The notes: a model not told the origin generated them from the letters alone. Shown: positions 9,032 to 18,825, counted from the stretch's first letter. The stretch: 34,219 bases of DNA from Lachnospiraceae bacterium (GCA_029007885.1 JAQXIR010000142.1:1-34219), one strand, 5' to 3'. Translations and numbers: made by a program.

Positions 9032-9874
9032 TCATTTTACATGTTCATGTGTAAACAAGTGATCCTGACAATACTCATAATTGCCGTTACATTTTGAGCA
9101 GAAACGGAATTCCAATTCCGGATTTGTTTCTTCCGTTCTTCCGCAAATCGCACATTTATGCTTTGTAATCGTAGCGGCCCGATTAACCTGACTCTTAAAT
9201 TGCTGCCGTTGTTTTACCTGTTTCGGAGTAATATGCACCCGTTTTCTGGATGTGAAATAGAATACCACAAAATTCAGCAGCGATGAACCAATGACAACCC
9301 ATAAAATCAATCCTCCCTGCAGGCATTCCAGCACTAACATGACACCATAAATAATTCCCAGGTATTTTACCCGAATTGGGATAATAAACATTAACAGTAC
9401 CTGCATATCGGGGAATGTGGCAGCATATGCCAAAAAGATTGACATATTTACATAGTATGTGCTGAAAAAGTATCCAAGTGCTCCCGTTGCATTGACACCT
9501 TGAAGCAGAAAAATGATATGCAACAGGAAACTTCCCAGTATTGTAAACAGCATTCCCGAAAACAGATAGCAATTATACCGGTATGTTCCCCAGATATTTT
9601 CTAAAGAAGTTCCGATACTGTAATAAAAATACAGCATGATTAAGGTAAAGAAAATGTTGCCGGTCGGAGGTGGCACCAGAATCCAGGTAACAAGTCTCCA
9701 AATCTGTCCTTTCAGAATAAATCCGGGTTCCAATGTAAAATACGTAAGAAACGTCGGATTAATCACCTCAATCAGATAACCGAATGCATAACAGATGATT
9801 AGGTATAAAGATATATTGTGAATCGCATATTTGGAAAATTTGCGTTCAAATCTGCGTGATAAGCTTTCTTTCAT
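9032..9874 (-). CDS. Rhomboid-fold membrane protein without protease residues, with C-terminal zinc ribbon
   Basis: 280 aa with about six transmembrane helices (roughly 20-205), then a cytoplasmic tail. Residues 56-68 (GQIWRLVTWILVP) and 91-99 (LENIWGTYR) match the loop and helix signatures of rhomboid/TMEM115-type proteins. The catalytic GxSG serine is missing: the matching stretch reads VNMSIFLAYAATFP. No histidine is present in the last helix, so it should be a pseudoprotease. The tail has a zinc-ribbon-like set of Cys241, Cys244, Cys259 and Cys262, followed by a Cys/His-rich end. A clear AGGAGG precedes the ATG. First gene of the long minus-strand run, 14 bp before the sigma-like gene. 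Confidence 0.85.
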   Translation of the reverse strand: MKESLSRRFERKFSKYAIHNISLYLIICYAFGYLIEVINPTFLTYFTLEPGFILKGQIWRLVTWILVPPPTGNIFFTLIMLYFYYSIGTSLENIWGTYRYNCYLFSGMLFTILGSFLLHIIFLLQGVNATGALGYFFSTYYVNMSIFLAYAATFPDMQVLLMFIIPIRVKYLGIIYGVMLVLECLQGGLILWVVIGSSLLNFVVFYFTSRKRVHITPKQVKQRQQFKSQVNRAATITKHKCAICGRTEETNPELEFRFCSKCNGNYEYCQDHLFTHEHVK

Positions 9875-9904
9875 GTAAATGCCTCCTGCTCTTTTTGTTA
9901 GTTC

Positions 9905-9933
9905 ATTCTACCATTCGAATAAGGAAAAGTAAA
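9905..9933 (-). promoter_or_regulatory. Probable promoter of the rhomboid/sigma-like operon
   Basis: Minus strand: -35 TTTACT (9928-9933), a 17-base spacer, -10 TAGAAT (9905-9910), about 30 bp before the start codon at 9874. The boxes are near consensus but not perfect. Confidence 0.55.
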
Positions 9934-9976
9934 CCGCACGCAAATATTAAATCTTTATAACTTCTGCAAAGCCTCG

Positions 9977-10005
9977 TTGCACTTTGTCGAATCGTGTCGT
10001 ATAAT
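9977..10005 (+). promoter_or_regulatory. Promoter of the activase gene
   Basis: Plus strand: TTGCAC (9977-9982), a 17-base spacer, TATAAT (10000-10005). It is 65 bp upstream of the start at 10071 and divergent from the operon on the other strand. Confidence 0.75.
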
Positions 10006-10070
10006 AAGGCAGATTTGAAAAAACTAAGATAACAACGGATTGATTTATGATAAAGGAAGGTTGTTTTCAT

Positions 10071-13000
10071 ATGGATACTATGCAGTATACTCTTGGAATC
10101 GACATCGGTTCCACTACCGTAAAAATAGCAATTTTGGACGAAAATCACGCGCTCCTTTTTGCTGATTACGAACGTCATTTTGCTAACATCAAAGATACGC
10201 TCTGCACACTGCTGAAAAAAGCGTATGACCAGTTGGGAAATATCACTCTCCATCCAATGATTACCGGTTCCGGCGGACTGACTTTAGCAAACCATCTTGG
10301 TGTTCCTTTTGTACAAGAAGTCATTGCCGTAGCCTCTTCCTTGCAGGAATTTGCGTCTAAAACCGATGTTGCAATCGAACTTGGCGGAGAAGATGCTAAA
10401 ATTATCTATTTTGAAAACGGTAACGTTGAACAACGTATGAACGGAATTTGTGCCGGTGGTACCGGTTCCTTTATTGACCAGATGGCATCTCTTTTACAGA
10501 CAGATGCTTCCGGTCTGAATGAATATGCCAAAAGCTATTCTTCTCTCTATACGATTGCCGCAAGATGTGGTGTATTTGCCAAAACAGACATTCAGCCGTT
10601 AATCAATGATGGTGCTACAAAAGAAGATTTAGCAGCTTCCATCTTTCAGGCAGTTGTCAATCAGACCATCAGCGGCCTTGCCTGCGGAAAGCCGATTCGC
10701 GGTCATGTTGCTTTTTTGGGCGGTCCTCTTCACTTTTTATCAGAACTGAAAAATGCTTTTATTCGCACGTTGAAATTGGACGAAGAACATACAATAGATG
10801 TTAACAACTCCCATTTGTTTGCCGCGATGGGTTCTGCTCTGAACGCTAAGAAGGATACTTTTTTTACCATGCAGCAAATGGTAGACAAACTTTCTTCGGA
10901 TATTAAGATGGAATTTGAAGTAGAGCGAATGGAGCCATTATTTAAAGATGAGGCTTCTTATCAAAAGTTCCGTGAACGCCATGATTCCCATTGCGTTCGT
11001 ACTGCAGAATTGAAAGACTATTCCGGTAACTGTTACCTCGGTATTGATGCCGGTTCCACCACTACCAAGATCGCACTTGTCGGCGAAGATGGGGCACTTC
11101 TTTATTCTTTCTACAGTAATAATAACGGCAGTCCGTTAAGCACAGCTGTAGAAGCCTTAAAAGAAATCTACTCCGTCCTTCCAAAGAGTGCCAAAATCGT
11201 CCGTTCCTGCTCCACCGGATACGGAGAAGCACTGATGAAAGCGGCTTTTTTACTGGATGACGGAGAAGTGGAAACTGTAGCACATTATTATGCCGCTGCT
11301 TTCTTTGATCCGCAGGTAGACTGTATCCTTGACATCGGCGGCCAGGATATGAAATGCATTAAAATTAAAAACCAGACCGTAGACAGTGTCCAATTAAATG
11401 AGGCCTGCTCTTCGGGTTGCGGTTCCTTTATTGAAACCTTTGCCCAGTCCTTAAATTACAGTGTACAGGATTTTGCAAAGGCTGCTTTGTTTGCAGAACA
11501 TCCGATTGACTTAGGTACCAGATGTACCGTATTTATGAATTCCAAAGTAAAACAGGCACAAAAGGAAGGAGCTTCGGTAGCGGATATTTCCGCAGGACTT
11601 GCCTATTCCGTTATTAAGAATGCCCTGTTTAAAGTTATCAAAGTATCCGACGCTTCGGAACTTGGTAAAAATATTGTCGTACAGGGCGGTACTTTCTATA
11701 ACGATGCTGTTTTACGCAGTTTTGAAAAAATTGCGGGCTGTGAAGCCATTCGTCCCGACATTGCCGGTATTATGGGTGCTTTCGGTGCTGCGCTGATTGC
11801 CAGAGAGCATTATCAGGCAGGCTATCAGACCACTATGCTTACCCTAAAGCAGATTAATGAACTGGAATTTGAAACCAGTATGGCAAAATGTAAAGGATGT
11901 ACCAATAACTGCCGTCTTACAATCAATCGTTTTACCGGCGGACGTCAATATATTTCGGGTAACCGGTGCGAGCGGGGACTCGGCAAACAAAAAAATGAAA
12001 ATAATGTACCGAATCTGTTTGCATACAAATTGGAAAGACTCTTCTCTTACGAACCGCTTTCTGCCGACAAGGCAACCCGTGGGCGTGTCGGTATTCCAAG
12101 AGTGTTAAATATGTATGAAAACTATCCGTTCTGGTATACTTTCTTTACAAAGTTAGGCTATCAGGTCGTTTTGTCGCCAAGTTCTACCCACAAAATTTAT
12201 GAGCTCGGTATCGAGTCCATTCCAAGTGAGTCAGAATGTTATCCGGCAAAACTTGCTCACGGTCACATTGCATGGCTGATTAATCAGAAAGTAGATTTTA
12301 TCTTCTATCCTGCCCTTTTCTATGAGCGAAATGAATTTGAAGATGCCAATAACCATTATAACTGCCCGATTGTTACTTCCTATTCTGAAAACATTAAGAA
12401 TAATGTTGAAGAAATCGGACGCGGTGAGGCCATATTACGCAATCCTTTTCTCTCTTTTAAAGAGCCGCAGTTGATTGCAAAAGAACTTATCAAAGAATTC
12501 CGGGAGCTGCCGCCGCAGGAAATTGAAGATGCTGTTGCTGCAGCATGGAAGGAATTAGAAAATGCCCGCCTCGATATTCGTAAAAAGGGAGAAGAAACAC
12601 TCGCTTATTTAAATGAAACAGGCAAACGGGGAATTGTTTTAGCCGGACGCCCCTATCATCTTGATCCGGAAATCAATCACGGAATTCCGGAACTGATTAC
12701 AAGTTATGATATTGCCGTATTAACAGAAGATTCTATTTCCCATTTGGCAAAACCGGAACGTCCGCTTATCGTATCGGATCAGTGGATGTATCACTCCCGC
12801 CTGTATGCGGCTGCAAGTTATGTGAAAACAACGGAAAATCTTGATTTGATTCAGCTAAATTCTTTCGGTTGCGGTCTTGATGCCGTTACAACTGACCAAG
12901 TGAATGATATTTTGTCAGGTTCCGGCAAGATTTACACCTGCCTGAAAATTGATGAAGTCAACAACCTCGGAGCTGCCAGAATCAGAATCCGTTCCTTGAT

Positions 13001-14303
13001 ATCGGCACTGAAAGTACGTGAGAAAAAACAGCAGAAACGCGAAATTCACTCTTCTGCCATCAACAAAGTATCTTTTACGGAAGAAATGCGTAAGGACTAT
13101 ACCATTCTCTGTCCGCAGATGTCACCGGTTCATTTTGATTTATTGGAAGCGGCAATCGGAGCCTGTGGCTATCACATTGAGGTACTTTCCAATGACAACC
13201 GCCATTCTGTTGATGTCGGTCTGAAATATGTAAATAATGACGCATGTTACCCTTCACTTCTGGTTGTCGGACAGATTATGGAGGCATTGCTATCCGGTAA
13301 ATATGACCTACATAAAACTGCTGTCCTGATTTCCCAGACCGGCGGAGGCTGCCGTGCTACCAACTATATCGGTTTCATCCGTCGTGCCCTTGCAAAAGCC
13401 GGAATGGAATACATCCCTGTTGTTTCTGTTAATCTTGCGGGAATCGAAACAAATCCGGGATTCAAAATGGATGCAAATATGCTGATTCGTGCTTCTTTTG
13501 CCGCTATGATTGGAGACGTTTTCATGCGCTGCATTTATCGGATGCGCCCATATGAATTGCAAAAAGGCTCTGTGGATGCCATGCATGACAAATGGCGTAA
13601 GGAAGCATGCACCTTCCTTCGCAGCAAGCATCCGACATTCGGTCAGTTAAAGAAACTGACCCGCAATATCATTGAGGACTTTGATAATATTGCAATAGAC
13701 GAAACCATGAAAAAGCCGAAAGTCGGTATCGTTGGAGAAATTCTTGTCAAATTCTCTCCTGCCGGCAATAATCATCTGGTGGAACTGTTGGAATCAGAAG
13801 GTGCAGAGGCGGTTGTTCCTGATCTTTTAGATTTTATGCTCTATTGTTTCTATAATCAGATTTATAAGCATGAGCATCTGGGCACAAGTAAAAAAACAGC
13901 TGTTATTTCTTCTCTTGGCATCAAAGCGTTGGAATTCTTACGTTCTCCGGCAACAAAAGCCTTCAAAAAGAGCCGGCATTTTGAACCCGCATGCCATATT
14001 GAGGATCTTGTTTCTTATGCTGCTCCGATTGTTTCTATCGGTAATCAGACCGGTGAAGGTTGGTTCTTAACCGGTGAAATGATTGAGTTGATTGAAGAAG
14101 GCACCTTAAATATTGTATGTACGCAGCCGTTTGGCTGTCTGCCAAATCATGTAGTCGGAAAAGGTGTTATTAAAGAGTTGCGCAAACGTTATCCGAAAGC
14201 AAATATTGTTGCTATCGATTACGATCCGGGTGCCAGCGAAGTTAATCAATTAAACCGTATTAAACTGATGCTCTCAACCGCTTACAAAAATTTGAAGCAG
14301 TAA
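10071..14303 (+). CDS. Double acyl-CoA dehydratase activase fused to a HgdB-like region
   Basis: 1410 aa. Two ASKHA ATPase (BcrAD/BadFG activase) domains in tandem: [15 protein letters not shown] (9-23) with Cys127 and Cys166, and [15 protein letters not shown] (324-338) with Cys446, Cys450 and Cys485. In known activases such cysteines hold a 4Fe-4S cluster at the dimer interface. A linker follows with CKGCTNNC plus Cys633 (607-633), then a long region (about 650-1410) of DUF2229/HgdB type with conserved Cys such as [12 protein letters not shown] and [11 protein letters not shown]. These enzymes couple ATP hydrolysis to low-potential electron transfer. No dehydratase subunit genes are adjacent, so the partner or substrate is unknown; the fused HgdB-like half may itself be the acceptor. 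The ATG at 10071 is chosen because AAGGAAGG lies 10 bases upstream; an ATG at 10047 lacks a site. Confidence 0.92.
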   Translation: MDTMQYTLGIDIGSTTVKIAILDENHALLFADYERHFANIKDTLCTLLKKAYDQLGNITLHPMITGSGGLTLANHLGVPFVQEVIAVASSLQEFASKTDVAIELGGEDAKIIYFENGNVEQRMNGICAGGTGSFIDQMASLLQTDASGLNEYAKSYSSLYTIAARCGVFAKTDIQPLINDGATKEDLAASIFQAVVNQTISGLACGKPIRGHVAFLGGPLHFLSELKNAFIRTLKLDEEHTIDVNNSHLFAAMGSALNAKKDTFFTMQQMVDKLSSDIKMEFEVERMEPLFKDEASYQKFRERHDSHCVRTAELKDYSGNCYLGIDAGSTTTKIALVGEDGALLYSFYSNNNGSPLSTAVEALKEIYSVLPKSAKIVRSCSTGYGEALMKAAFLLDDGEVETVAHYYAAAFFDPQVDCILDIGGQDMKCIKIKNQTVDSVQLNEACSSGCGSFIETFAQSLNYSVQDFAKAALFAEHPIDLGTRCTVFMNSKVKQAQKEGASVADISAGLAYSVIKNALFKVIKVSDASELGKNIVVQGGTFYNDAVLRSFEKIAGCEAIRPDIAGIMGAFGAALIAREHYQAGYQTTMLTLKQINELEFETSMAKCKGCTNNCRLTINRFTGGRQYISGNRCERGLGKQKNENNVPNLFAYKLERLFSYEPLSADKATRGRVGIPRVLNMYENYPFWYTFFTKLGYQVVLSPSSTHKIYELGIESIPSESECYPAKLAHGHIAWLINQKVDFIFYPALFYERNEFEDANNHYNCPIVTSYSENIKNNVEEIGRGEAILRNPFLSFKEPQLIAKELIKEFRELPPQEIEDAVAAAWKELENARLDIRKKGEETLAYLNETGKRGIVLAGRPYHLDPEINHGIPELITSYDIAVLTEDSISHLAKPERPLIVSDQWMYHSRLYAAASYVKTTENLDLIQLNSFGCGLDAVTTDQVNDILSGSGKIYTCLKIDEVNNLGAARIRIRSLISALKVREKKQQKREIHSSAINKVSFTEEMRKDYTILCPQMSPVHFDLLEAAIGACGYHIEVLSNDNRHSVDVGLKYVNNDACYPSLLVVGQIMEALLSGKYDLHKTAVLISQTGGGCRATNYIGFIRRALAKAGMEYIPVVSVNLAGIETNPGFKMDANMLIRASFAAMIGDVFMRCIYRMRPYELQKGSVDAMHDKWRKEACTFLRSKHPTFGQLKKLTRNIIEDFDNIAIDETMKKPKVGIVGEILVKFSPAGNNHLVELLESEGAEAVVPDLLDFMLYCFYNQIYKHEHLGTSKKTAVISSLGIKALEFLRSPATKAFKKSRHFEPACHIEDLVSYAAPIVSIGNQTGEGWFLTGEMIELIEEGTLNIVCTQPFGCLPNHVVGKGVIKELRKRYPKANIVAIDYDPGASEVNQLNRIKLMLSTAYKNLKQ

Positions 14304-14322
14304 CATCATTATTGAAATAAAA

Positions 14323-14366
14323 AGAGCCCCGAATATCAGACTACCTTTGCTGATATTTGAGGCTCT
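14323..14366. terminator. Bidirectional hairpin terminator
   Basis: AGAGCC and GAATATCAG pair with CTGATATTT and GGCTCT around a short loop. On the minus strand the stem is followed by TTTTTATTT, so it is strongest for the metA side. On the plus strand, with a poorer T-tract, it would close the activase transcript. Confidence 0.8.
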
Positions 14367-14413
14367 TTCCTTCCCTTTTCTTTTATGTATGATGCAACTT
14401 ATCAGACCTTATA

Positions 14414-14692
14414 TTACAGTGGTGCATGAAATGCCGATTCCCACAATTCCCGCTGTACCTCATATTGTTCATTCATCCAGGCTACGGCTTCTTCTTTTCC
14501 TTCCTGTGTCAGGGAAAACTTTTTTCTCTGCTTTCTTTCTTCCGGAGTCTTTACATAATTATAAGGTTCCGGCCAGATGGTTACTTCCATTTCATCCCCG
14601 GTTTTGACCATGCGGTATCGCATTCCCTGAAAACTGCCTGTTATCGGTTCCTTTTTAATATAATTAATGGATATTGTAGACGGTTCAATCAT
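14414..14692 (-). CDS. Small protein of unknown function (92 aa)
   Basis: 92 aa, soluble, rich in charged and aromatic residues. The pattern is GMRYRM, then TIWPEPYNYVKTPEERK, then AVAWMNEQYEVQRELWESA. I have an impression of similar small proteins in other clostridia but know no function or family name. AAGGA overlaps the end of metA, and the ATG comes five bases after the metA stop, so the two are translated together. It is the last gene before a strong terminator. Confidence 0.75.
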   Translation of the reverse strand: MIEPSTISINYIKKEPITGSFQGMRYRMVKTGDEMEVTIWPEPYNYVKTPEERKQRKKFSLTQEGKEEAVAWMNEQYEVQRELWESAFHAPL

Positions 14693-14697
14693 TTTCC

Positions 14698-15606
14698 TTA
14701 CCCCAAGTCATACGGTGTATTCTGATATACATAATAATTCAACCAATTGGTATACAAGTTATTGCAATGAGAACGCCACTGCAGTTTCGGCTTCTTTTCC
14801 GGATCATCCTCCGGGAAATAATTCACCGGTAACTGAATCTCTATCCCTTTTGCCAAGTCACGCAGATATTCATTCTTCAATGTCATCCTATCATATTCGA
14901 AATGTCCCTGTACGAATATCTGTCTGCCGCCTTCTGCCATTGCAAGCAAAACACCTGCTTCATCAGATTCCGCAAGCACGGTCAATGCTTCGCATTCATG
15001 TATCTTTTGGGCTGAAATCTCTGTATAACGGCTGTGCGGTACATAGAACTCATCATCAAATCCTCTTACAAGCGGAACTTTCCGGTTCAGTACATGATGT
15101 TTGTAAACACCGAATAGTTTTTCTTTCAGCATAGATTTATTTAAACCGTAATGATAATACAGTCCTGCCTGGGCACCCCAGCAGATATGGAACGTTGATG
15201 TCACATGCGTTTTCGACCACTCCATAATCTCACAAAGTTCATCCCAGTAATCCACTTCCTCAAATGCAATCTGTTCCAACGGTGCTCCGGTTATCACAAG
15301 ACCGTCAAATTTCTGCTTCTTGATTTCATCAAATGTAGCGTAAAACTTATTGAGATGCGTCGCCGATGTGTTTAGCGAAATATGGCTGTTCATCTTGATA
15401 AATGTAATATCTACCTGCAACGGTGTATTGGACATGGAACGCAGTAAATGTAATTCCGTGTCCTGTTTAATCGGCATCAGATTTAAGATTCCGATTTGCA
15501 GCGGACGGATATCCTGATGAATGGCACGATATTCATCCATGACAAAAATATTTTCATTTTCCAGTATTTCCTTTACCGGCAAATCATTCTGAATTCTGAT
15601 TGGCAT
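14698..15606 (-). CDS. metA: Homoserine O-acyltransferase MetA, predicted acetyl-CoA specific
   Basis: 302 aa, HTS/MetA family; activates homoserine for methionine synthesis. Seen: Lys47 in LMPIKQDTE, the nucleophile Cys142 in HICWGAQA, and His235/Glu237 in GHFEYD, at the same numbers as the E. coli enzyme. Residue 111 is Glu in GAPLE; published work on the Bacillus enzyme showed that Glu here goes with acetyl-CoA use, and Gly (E. coli GAPLG) with succinyl-CoA. So I predict homoserine O-acetyltransferase, despite the usual 'succinyltransferase' label. GGGAG precedes the ATG. It follows ligA by 54 bp on the same strand; that gap is too short for a SAM riboswitch and none is seen. Confidence 0.95.
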   Translation of the reverse strand: MPIRIQNDLPVKEILENENIFVMDEYRAIHQDIRPLQIGILNLMPIKQDTELHLLRSMSNTPLQVDITFIKMNSHISLNTSATHLNKFYATFDEIKKQKFDGLVITGAPLEQIAFEEVDYWDELCEIMEWSKTHVTSTFHICWGAQAGLYYHYGLNKSMLKEKLFGVYKHHVLNRKVPLVRGFDDEFYVPHSRYTEISAQKIHECEALTVLAESDEAGVLLAMAEGGRQIFVQGHFEYDRMTLKNEYLRDLAKGIEIQLPVNYFPEDDPEKKPKLQWRSHCNNLYTNWLNYYVYQNTPYDLG

Positions 15607-15660
15607 TTTTCTTACTCCCTGATTGTTCGTTCTTGTCTGATACTATCACAAATTCTTATT

Positions 15661-17616
15661 TCAGGAAAGATAATCTCTGATAAAATCTTCTTCTGTAAGA
15701 ATCGGTATCTGTAATTCTTTTGCTTTCTTATTTTTGGAAGAGGTCGACGTAATATCATTGTTGATTAGCACATCTGTCTTTCCGGTAACACTGCCTGTCA
15801 CTTTTCCACCAAGGCTTTCTATCTTTTCTTTCAGTTCTTCCCGGTTCTCAAAATGGTTCAAACTTCCCGTTATAACAAATACTTTTCCGTTAATCTGTTC
15901 GTTGCTTCTATCTATAGTCTCTTCTACCAAATCCAATTCCGAAAGTAATTCTTCAAATTCCGTACGTTTCTTTTCGTCCCGGAAATACTCATAAAACGCA
16001 GCTGCGAGCACTTCTCCCACACCTTCCACTCTGCTTAAGGATTCTTTGTCTGCTGCAAGCAGTTTTTGTGGGTCATAGTCAAATTCACGGCAGATTAACT
16101 TTGCATTTGCAAGCCCGATTCCGGTGATACCCAGACCGTAAATGACCTTTGCCAACGTTGTAGACTTTGCTTTGTTTACTGCTTCCTCCAGGTTCTGATA
16201 AGATTTTTCTCCAAATCCTTCCATTTTAACAATCTCTTCCCGATATCGGTCAAGATGGAAAACATCCCGAAAACTGTGCAAAAACCCTTTTGCCAGGAAC
16301 TTTTCTAAAGTTGCTTCGGAAAGTCCGTCAATATTTAGTGCATCCCTGCTCACAAACAATGTGAAGGCTTTGACTTTCTTGGCATCGCAGTCAGCATTTG
16401 TACAATACAATGATTGTACATCATTCAGATTTTTTAGTTGTGTCTTTCCCCCGCATACCGGACAAACATCCGGAATAACGACATTATCACTTTTTGTTAA
16501 GTTTTCGGCAATCTGCGGAATAATCATGTTGGCTTTGTATACCGTAATTCTGTCTCCGATTCCCAGTTTCAGACTGCGCATAATGCTGACATTATGCACA
16601 CTTGCCCGGCTTACCGTCGTTCCCTCCAGTTCCACCGGTTCAAAGATTGCTACCGGATTAATCAACCCCGTCCTGCTGGGACTCCATTCAATCTCTTTTA
16701 AAGTTGTTTCCCTTAATTCATCCGCCCATTTAAAAGCTATGGAATCACGAGGGAATTTGGCGGTTCTGCCTAAAGACTGCCCATATGCAATATCATCATA
16801 TATCAAAACCAGGCCGTCAGACGGAATATCATAAGTTTTAATCTCTTCCTCATAGTCTGAAATTGCCTGCCCGATTGTTTGCGCGTTCACCCGTTTATAT
16901 TCTACAATATCAAATCCCTGTTCTTTTAAAAATAACAGTTGTTTTTCTCTGGAATTTCCAAACTCCGTATTTTCTGCCGTCACCAGAGAAAACGCATAAA
17001 AATGGACATTTCTTTGCGCTGTAATTTCATTATTCAACTGGCGGATGGAACCGGAACAGAGGTTTCGCGGATTCTTATATTTTGCATCCACATCTCCTAT
17101 CTGTTCGTTGATTTTCTCAAAATCCGAGTATTTAATTACAGCCTCTCCTCGTAAAATCAGTTTTCCTTTATATGAAATCTTATGCGGAAGATTCTTAAAT
17201 ACCCTTGCATTCGGCGTAATGACTTCTCCCACCTCGCCGTTTCCTCTTGTAACCGCTTTCTTTAGCATTCCGTCTTCATAAGTCAAAACTACGGTAAGAC
17301 CATCTAATTTCCAGGATAGCAGACCTTCTTTATCATTCAGCCACGCTGCCAGTTCTTCCCTGTCTTTTGTCTTTCCCAAAGACAGCATCGGCTTCTCATG
17401 GCGTTCTTTCGGCAGTTCATCAACTGACTCATATCCAACCGTCACTGTCGGACTGTCTGCCATGACTATTCCTGTTTCCGATTCTAAAGACACCAGTTCA
17501 TCATACAACGCATCATACTCGAAATTACTCATAATTTCACGATCTTGTGCATAGTATGCCTCGGATGCTTCTTTCAGAAGTGTAATCAGTTCCTTCATCC
17601 GTTTTTGTTTGTCCAT
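15661..17616 (-). CDS. ligA: NAD-dependent DNA ligase LigA
   Basis: Seals nicks in replication and repair using NAD+. 651 aa, slightly under the usual 660-680. Seen: the Ia domain with YY..D....NFEYDALYDEL (21-41); the adenylation motif KLDG with Lys103; TRGNGEVGE; NPRNLCSGSIRQLN; the OB fold with FEPVELEGTTVSRASVHN; a zinc finger CPVCGG...YCTNADC; helix-hairpin-helix repeats (GLGITGIGLANAK, VEGVGEV); and a C-terminal BRCT domain (KVFVITGSLNHFENREEL). The N-terminal half is more divergent than typical LigA, but all catalytic signatures are present. It begins 17 bp after the RluF-type gene and has GGAG upstream of ATG 17616. Confidence 0.96.
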   Translation of the reverse strand: MDKQKRMKELITLLKEASEAYYAQDREIMSNFEYDALYDELVSLESETGIVMADSPTVTVGYESVDELPKERHEKPMLSLGKTKDREELAAWLNDKEGLLSWKLDGLTVVLTYEDGMLKKAVTRGNGEVGEVITPNARVFKNLPHKISYKGKLILRGEAVIKYSDFEKINEQIGDVDAKYKNPRNLCSGSIRQLNNEITAQRNVHFYAFSLVTAENTEFGNSREKQLLFLKEQGFDIVEYKRVNAQTIGQAISDYEEEIKTYDIPSDGLVLIYDDIAYGQSLGRTAKFPRDSIAFKWADELRETTLKEIEWSPSRTGLINPVAIFEPVELEGTTVSRASVHNVSIMRSLKLGIGDRITVYKANMIIPQIAENLTKSDNVVIPDVCPVCGGKTQLKNLNDVQSLYCTNADCDAKKVKAFTLFVSRDALNIDGLSEATLEKFLAKGFLHSFRDVFHLDRYREEIVKMEGFGEKSYQNLEEAVNKAKSTTLAKVIYGLGITGIGLANAKLICREFDYDPQKLLAADKESLSRVEGVGEVLAAAFYEYFRDEKKRTEFEELLSELDLVEETIDRSNEQINGKVFVITGSLNHFENREELKEKIESLGGKVTGSVTGKTDVLINNDITSTSSKNKKAKELQIPILTEEDFIRDYLS

Positions 17617-17633
17617 TCTGTCTCCTGCTCCTT

Positions 17634-18350
17634 CTAATCTACACTATGATATAATTCTTCCAATTCTTCTCCCGTCACTCTTCTGAAAGTTCCCGGGCGT
17701 AATTTTCCAAGTGTTATATTGGCCACCCTCACACGCTGCAATGCATTCACTTTGTATCCAAGTTCCTGACACATTCTTCTGATTTGACGATTTAATCCCT
17801 GTGTTAAGATAATCCGGAATGTATATTTTCCAAGGATTTCAACCTTGCATGGCTTTGTCCGTCTATTCAACTCACTTAAGAAAACACCGTTTTCCATTTT
17901 TTCCCGAAAATCCGGTTCCAGTTCCTTCGTAACTTTCACCACATATTCCTTTTCGTGATGATTGCTTCCTCTCATCAGTCGATTAATCAAATCACCATCA
18001 TTTGTCATTAATAAAAGGCCTTCTGTCTCTTTATCAAGTCGTCCTGCATATGTGACGCGAATCGGATAATCAAAAGCATCTTTTAATGTCTTATCAGCAA
18101 ACCGATCTCTTTCGGTACATGTGATCCCAAGCGGTTTATAGTAAGCAAGCACTACTTTATCATTTCGTTTTCCCAGTTTCTTTCCATTGCAAACTACTAA
18201 GTCTCCTTCTCTGATTTTCATCCCCGTTTGGGCTGTCCTCCCGTTAACGGTCACGCGTCCCTGTTCAATCAGAGTATCTGCTTCTCTTCTTGAACATACT
18301 CCACACTCAGCAAGATATTTATTTAATCTGGTTTCCTTTTCCGCTGTCAT
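17634..18350 (-). CDS. 23S rRNA pseudouridine synthase, RluF/RluB family
   Basis: 238 aa. An N-terminal S4 RNA-binding domain (about 8-55: RLNKYLAECGVCSRREAD) is followed by the RsuA-type catalytic core with AGRLDKETEGLLL, where Asp106 is the catalytic residue, and the motif LTQGLNRQIRRMCQELGY. The SNHHEKEY stretch resembles E. coli RluF more than RluB, so the target is probably a uridine near the peptidyl-transferase helices of 23S rRNA, but the exact site cannot be read from sequence. GGAAAGGAT precedes the ATG. It leads into ligA. Confidence 0.92.
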   Translation of the reverse strand: MTAEKETRLNKYLAECGVCSRREADTLIEQGRVTVNGRTAQTGMKIREGDLVVCNGKKLGKRNDKVVLAYYKPLGITCTERDRFADKTLKDAFDYPIRVTYAGRLDKETEGLLLMTNDGDLINRLMRGSNHHEKEYVVKVTKELEPDFREKMENGVFLSELNRRTKPCKVEILGKYTFRIILTQGLNRQIRRMCQELGYKVNALQRVRVANITLGKLRPGTFRRVTGEELEELYHSVD

Positions 18351-18377
18351 GAAACAATCCTTTCCACTGTCAACATA

Positions 18378-18399
18378 ATATTAAATTATAATTTAATAT
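18378..18399. repeat. 22-bp perfect AT-only palindrome
   Basis: The two 11-base halves are exact reverse complements (left half ATATTAAATTA). It lies 28 bp upstream of the RluF-type start codon and downstream of the VOC gene stop, and contains TATAAT on both strands. It could be an operator over a -10 box or just a weak AT hairpin. Confidence 0.6.
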
Positions 18400-18410
18400 A
18401 ACATACGTTA

Positions 18411-18797
18411 CTATTCAGTAATTTCAACTCTGTTCCCATCGGGATCTGCAATACAGCTTTCAAAATATCTGTCTCCAGTTTCCCTAGGTCCGCTTAACAA
18501 CTCATATCCATCCCCTACAAGTCTTTCTGTCAGGGCTAAGACATTCTCTCTGCTTCCTACAGAAAATGCAATGTGATGATATCCCGATACAAGATCTCCC
18601 TTGACTCTGTTTTCTAATTCTCTGTGTGCCATAATTTCCAATCTTGCTCCCGATGAGAAAGAAATAAAGTAACTGGAAAACCCTTTCTGGTTCACATATT
18701 TTTCGTTGGCAATTCCATGAAAATATTTTGTATAGAACTCTTTGGAACGCTCCAAATCCGATACATAAAGTGCCGCATGCGTAATTGTAATATTCAT
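18411..18797 (-). CDS. VOC-family protein (glyoxalase/dioxygenase fold)
   Basis: 128 aa with two beta-alpha-beta-beta-beta repeats of the vicinal oxygen chelate fold. The likely metal ligands sit where the family expects them: His7 (THAALYVSDLERSKEFY), Glu54 (ARLEIM), His74 or His75 (GYHHIAFSV) and Glu125 (ADPDGNRVEITE). The pattern resembles lactoylglutathione-lyase-like and other small VOC enzymes; the substrate cannot be named. GGTGG gives a modest ribosome site. It lies 33 bp past a terminator and 60 bp before the RluF-type gene. Confidence 0.88.
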   Translation of the reverse strand: MNITITHAALYVSDLERSKEFYTKYFHGIANEKYVNQKGFSSYFISFSSGARLEIMAHRELENRVKGDLVSGYHHIAFSVGSRENVLALTERLVGDGYELLSGPRETGDRYFESCIADPDGNRVEITE

Positions 18798-18825
18798 ATC
18801 TTATTCCACCATTCTTTTCTTACGG

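Noticed and set aside
9018-9035. Sigma-like gene starting at 9035 with an ATGA overlap
   Set aside because: No ribosome site before 9035, while ATG 9017 has AAGGAG at ideal distance.
15607-15660. SAM riboswitch upstream of metA
   Set aside because: The gap after ligA is only 54 bp and shows no SAM-I type stems.
18368-18373. TTGACA on the minus strand as a -35 box for the RluF-type gene
   Set aside because: It lies only 17 bases before the start codon, leaving no space for a -10 box and transcript start.
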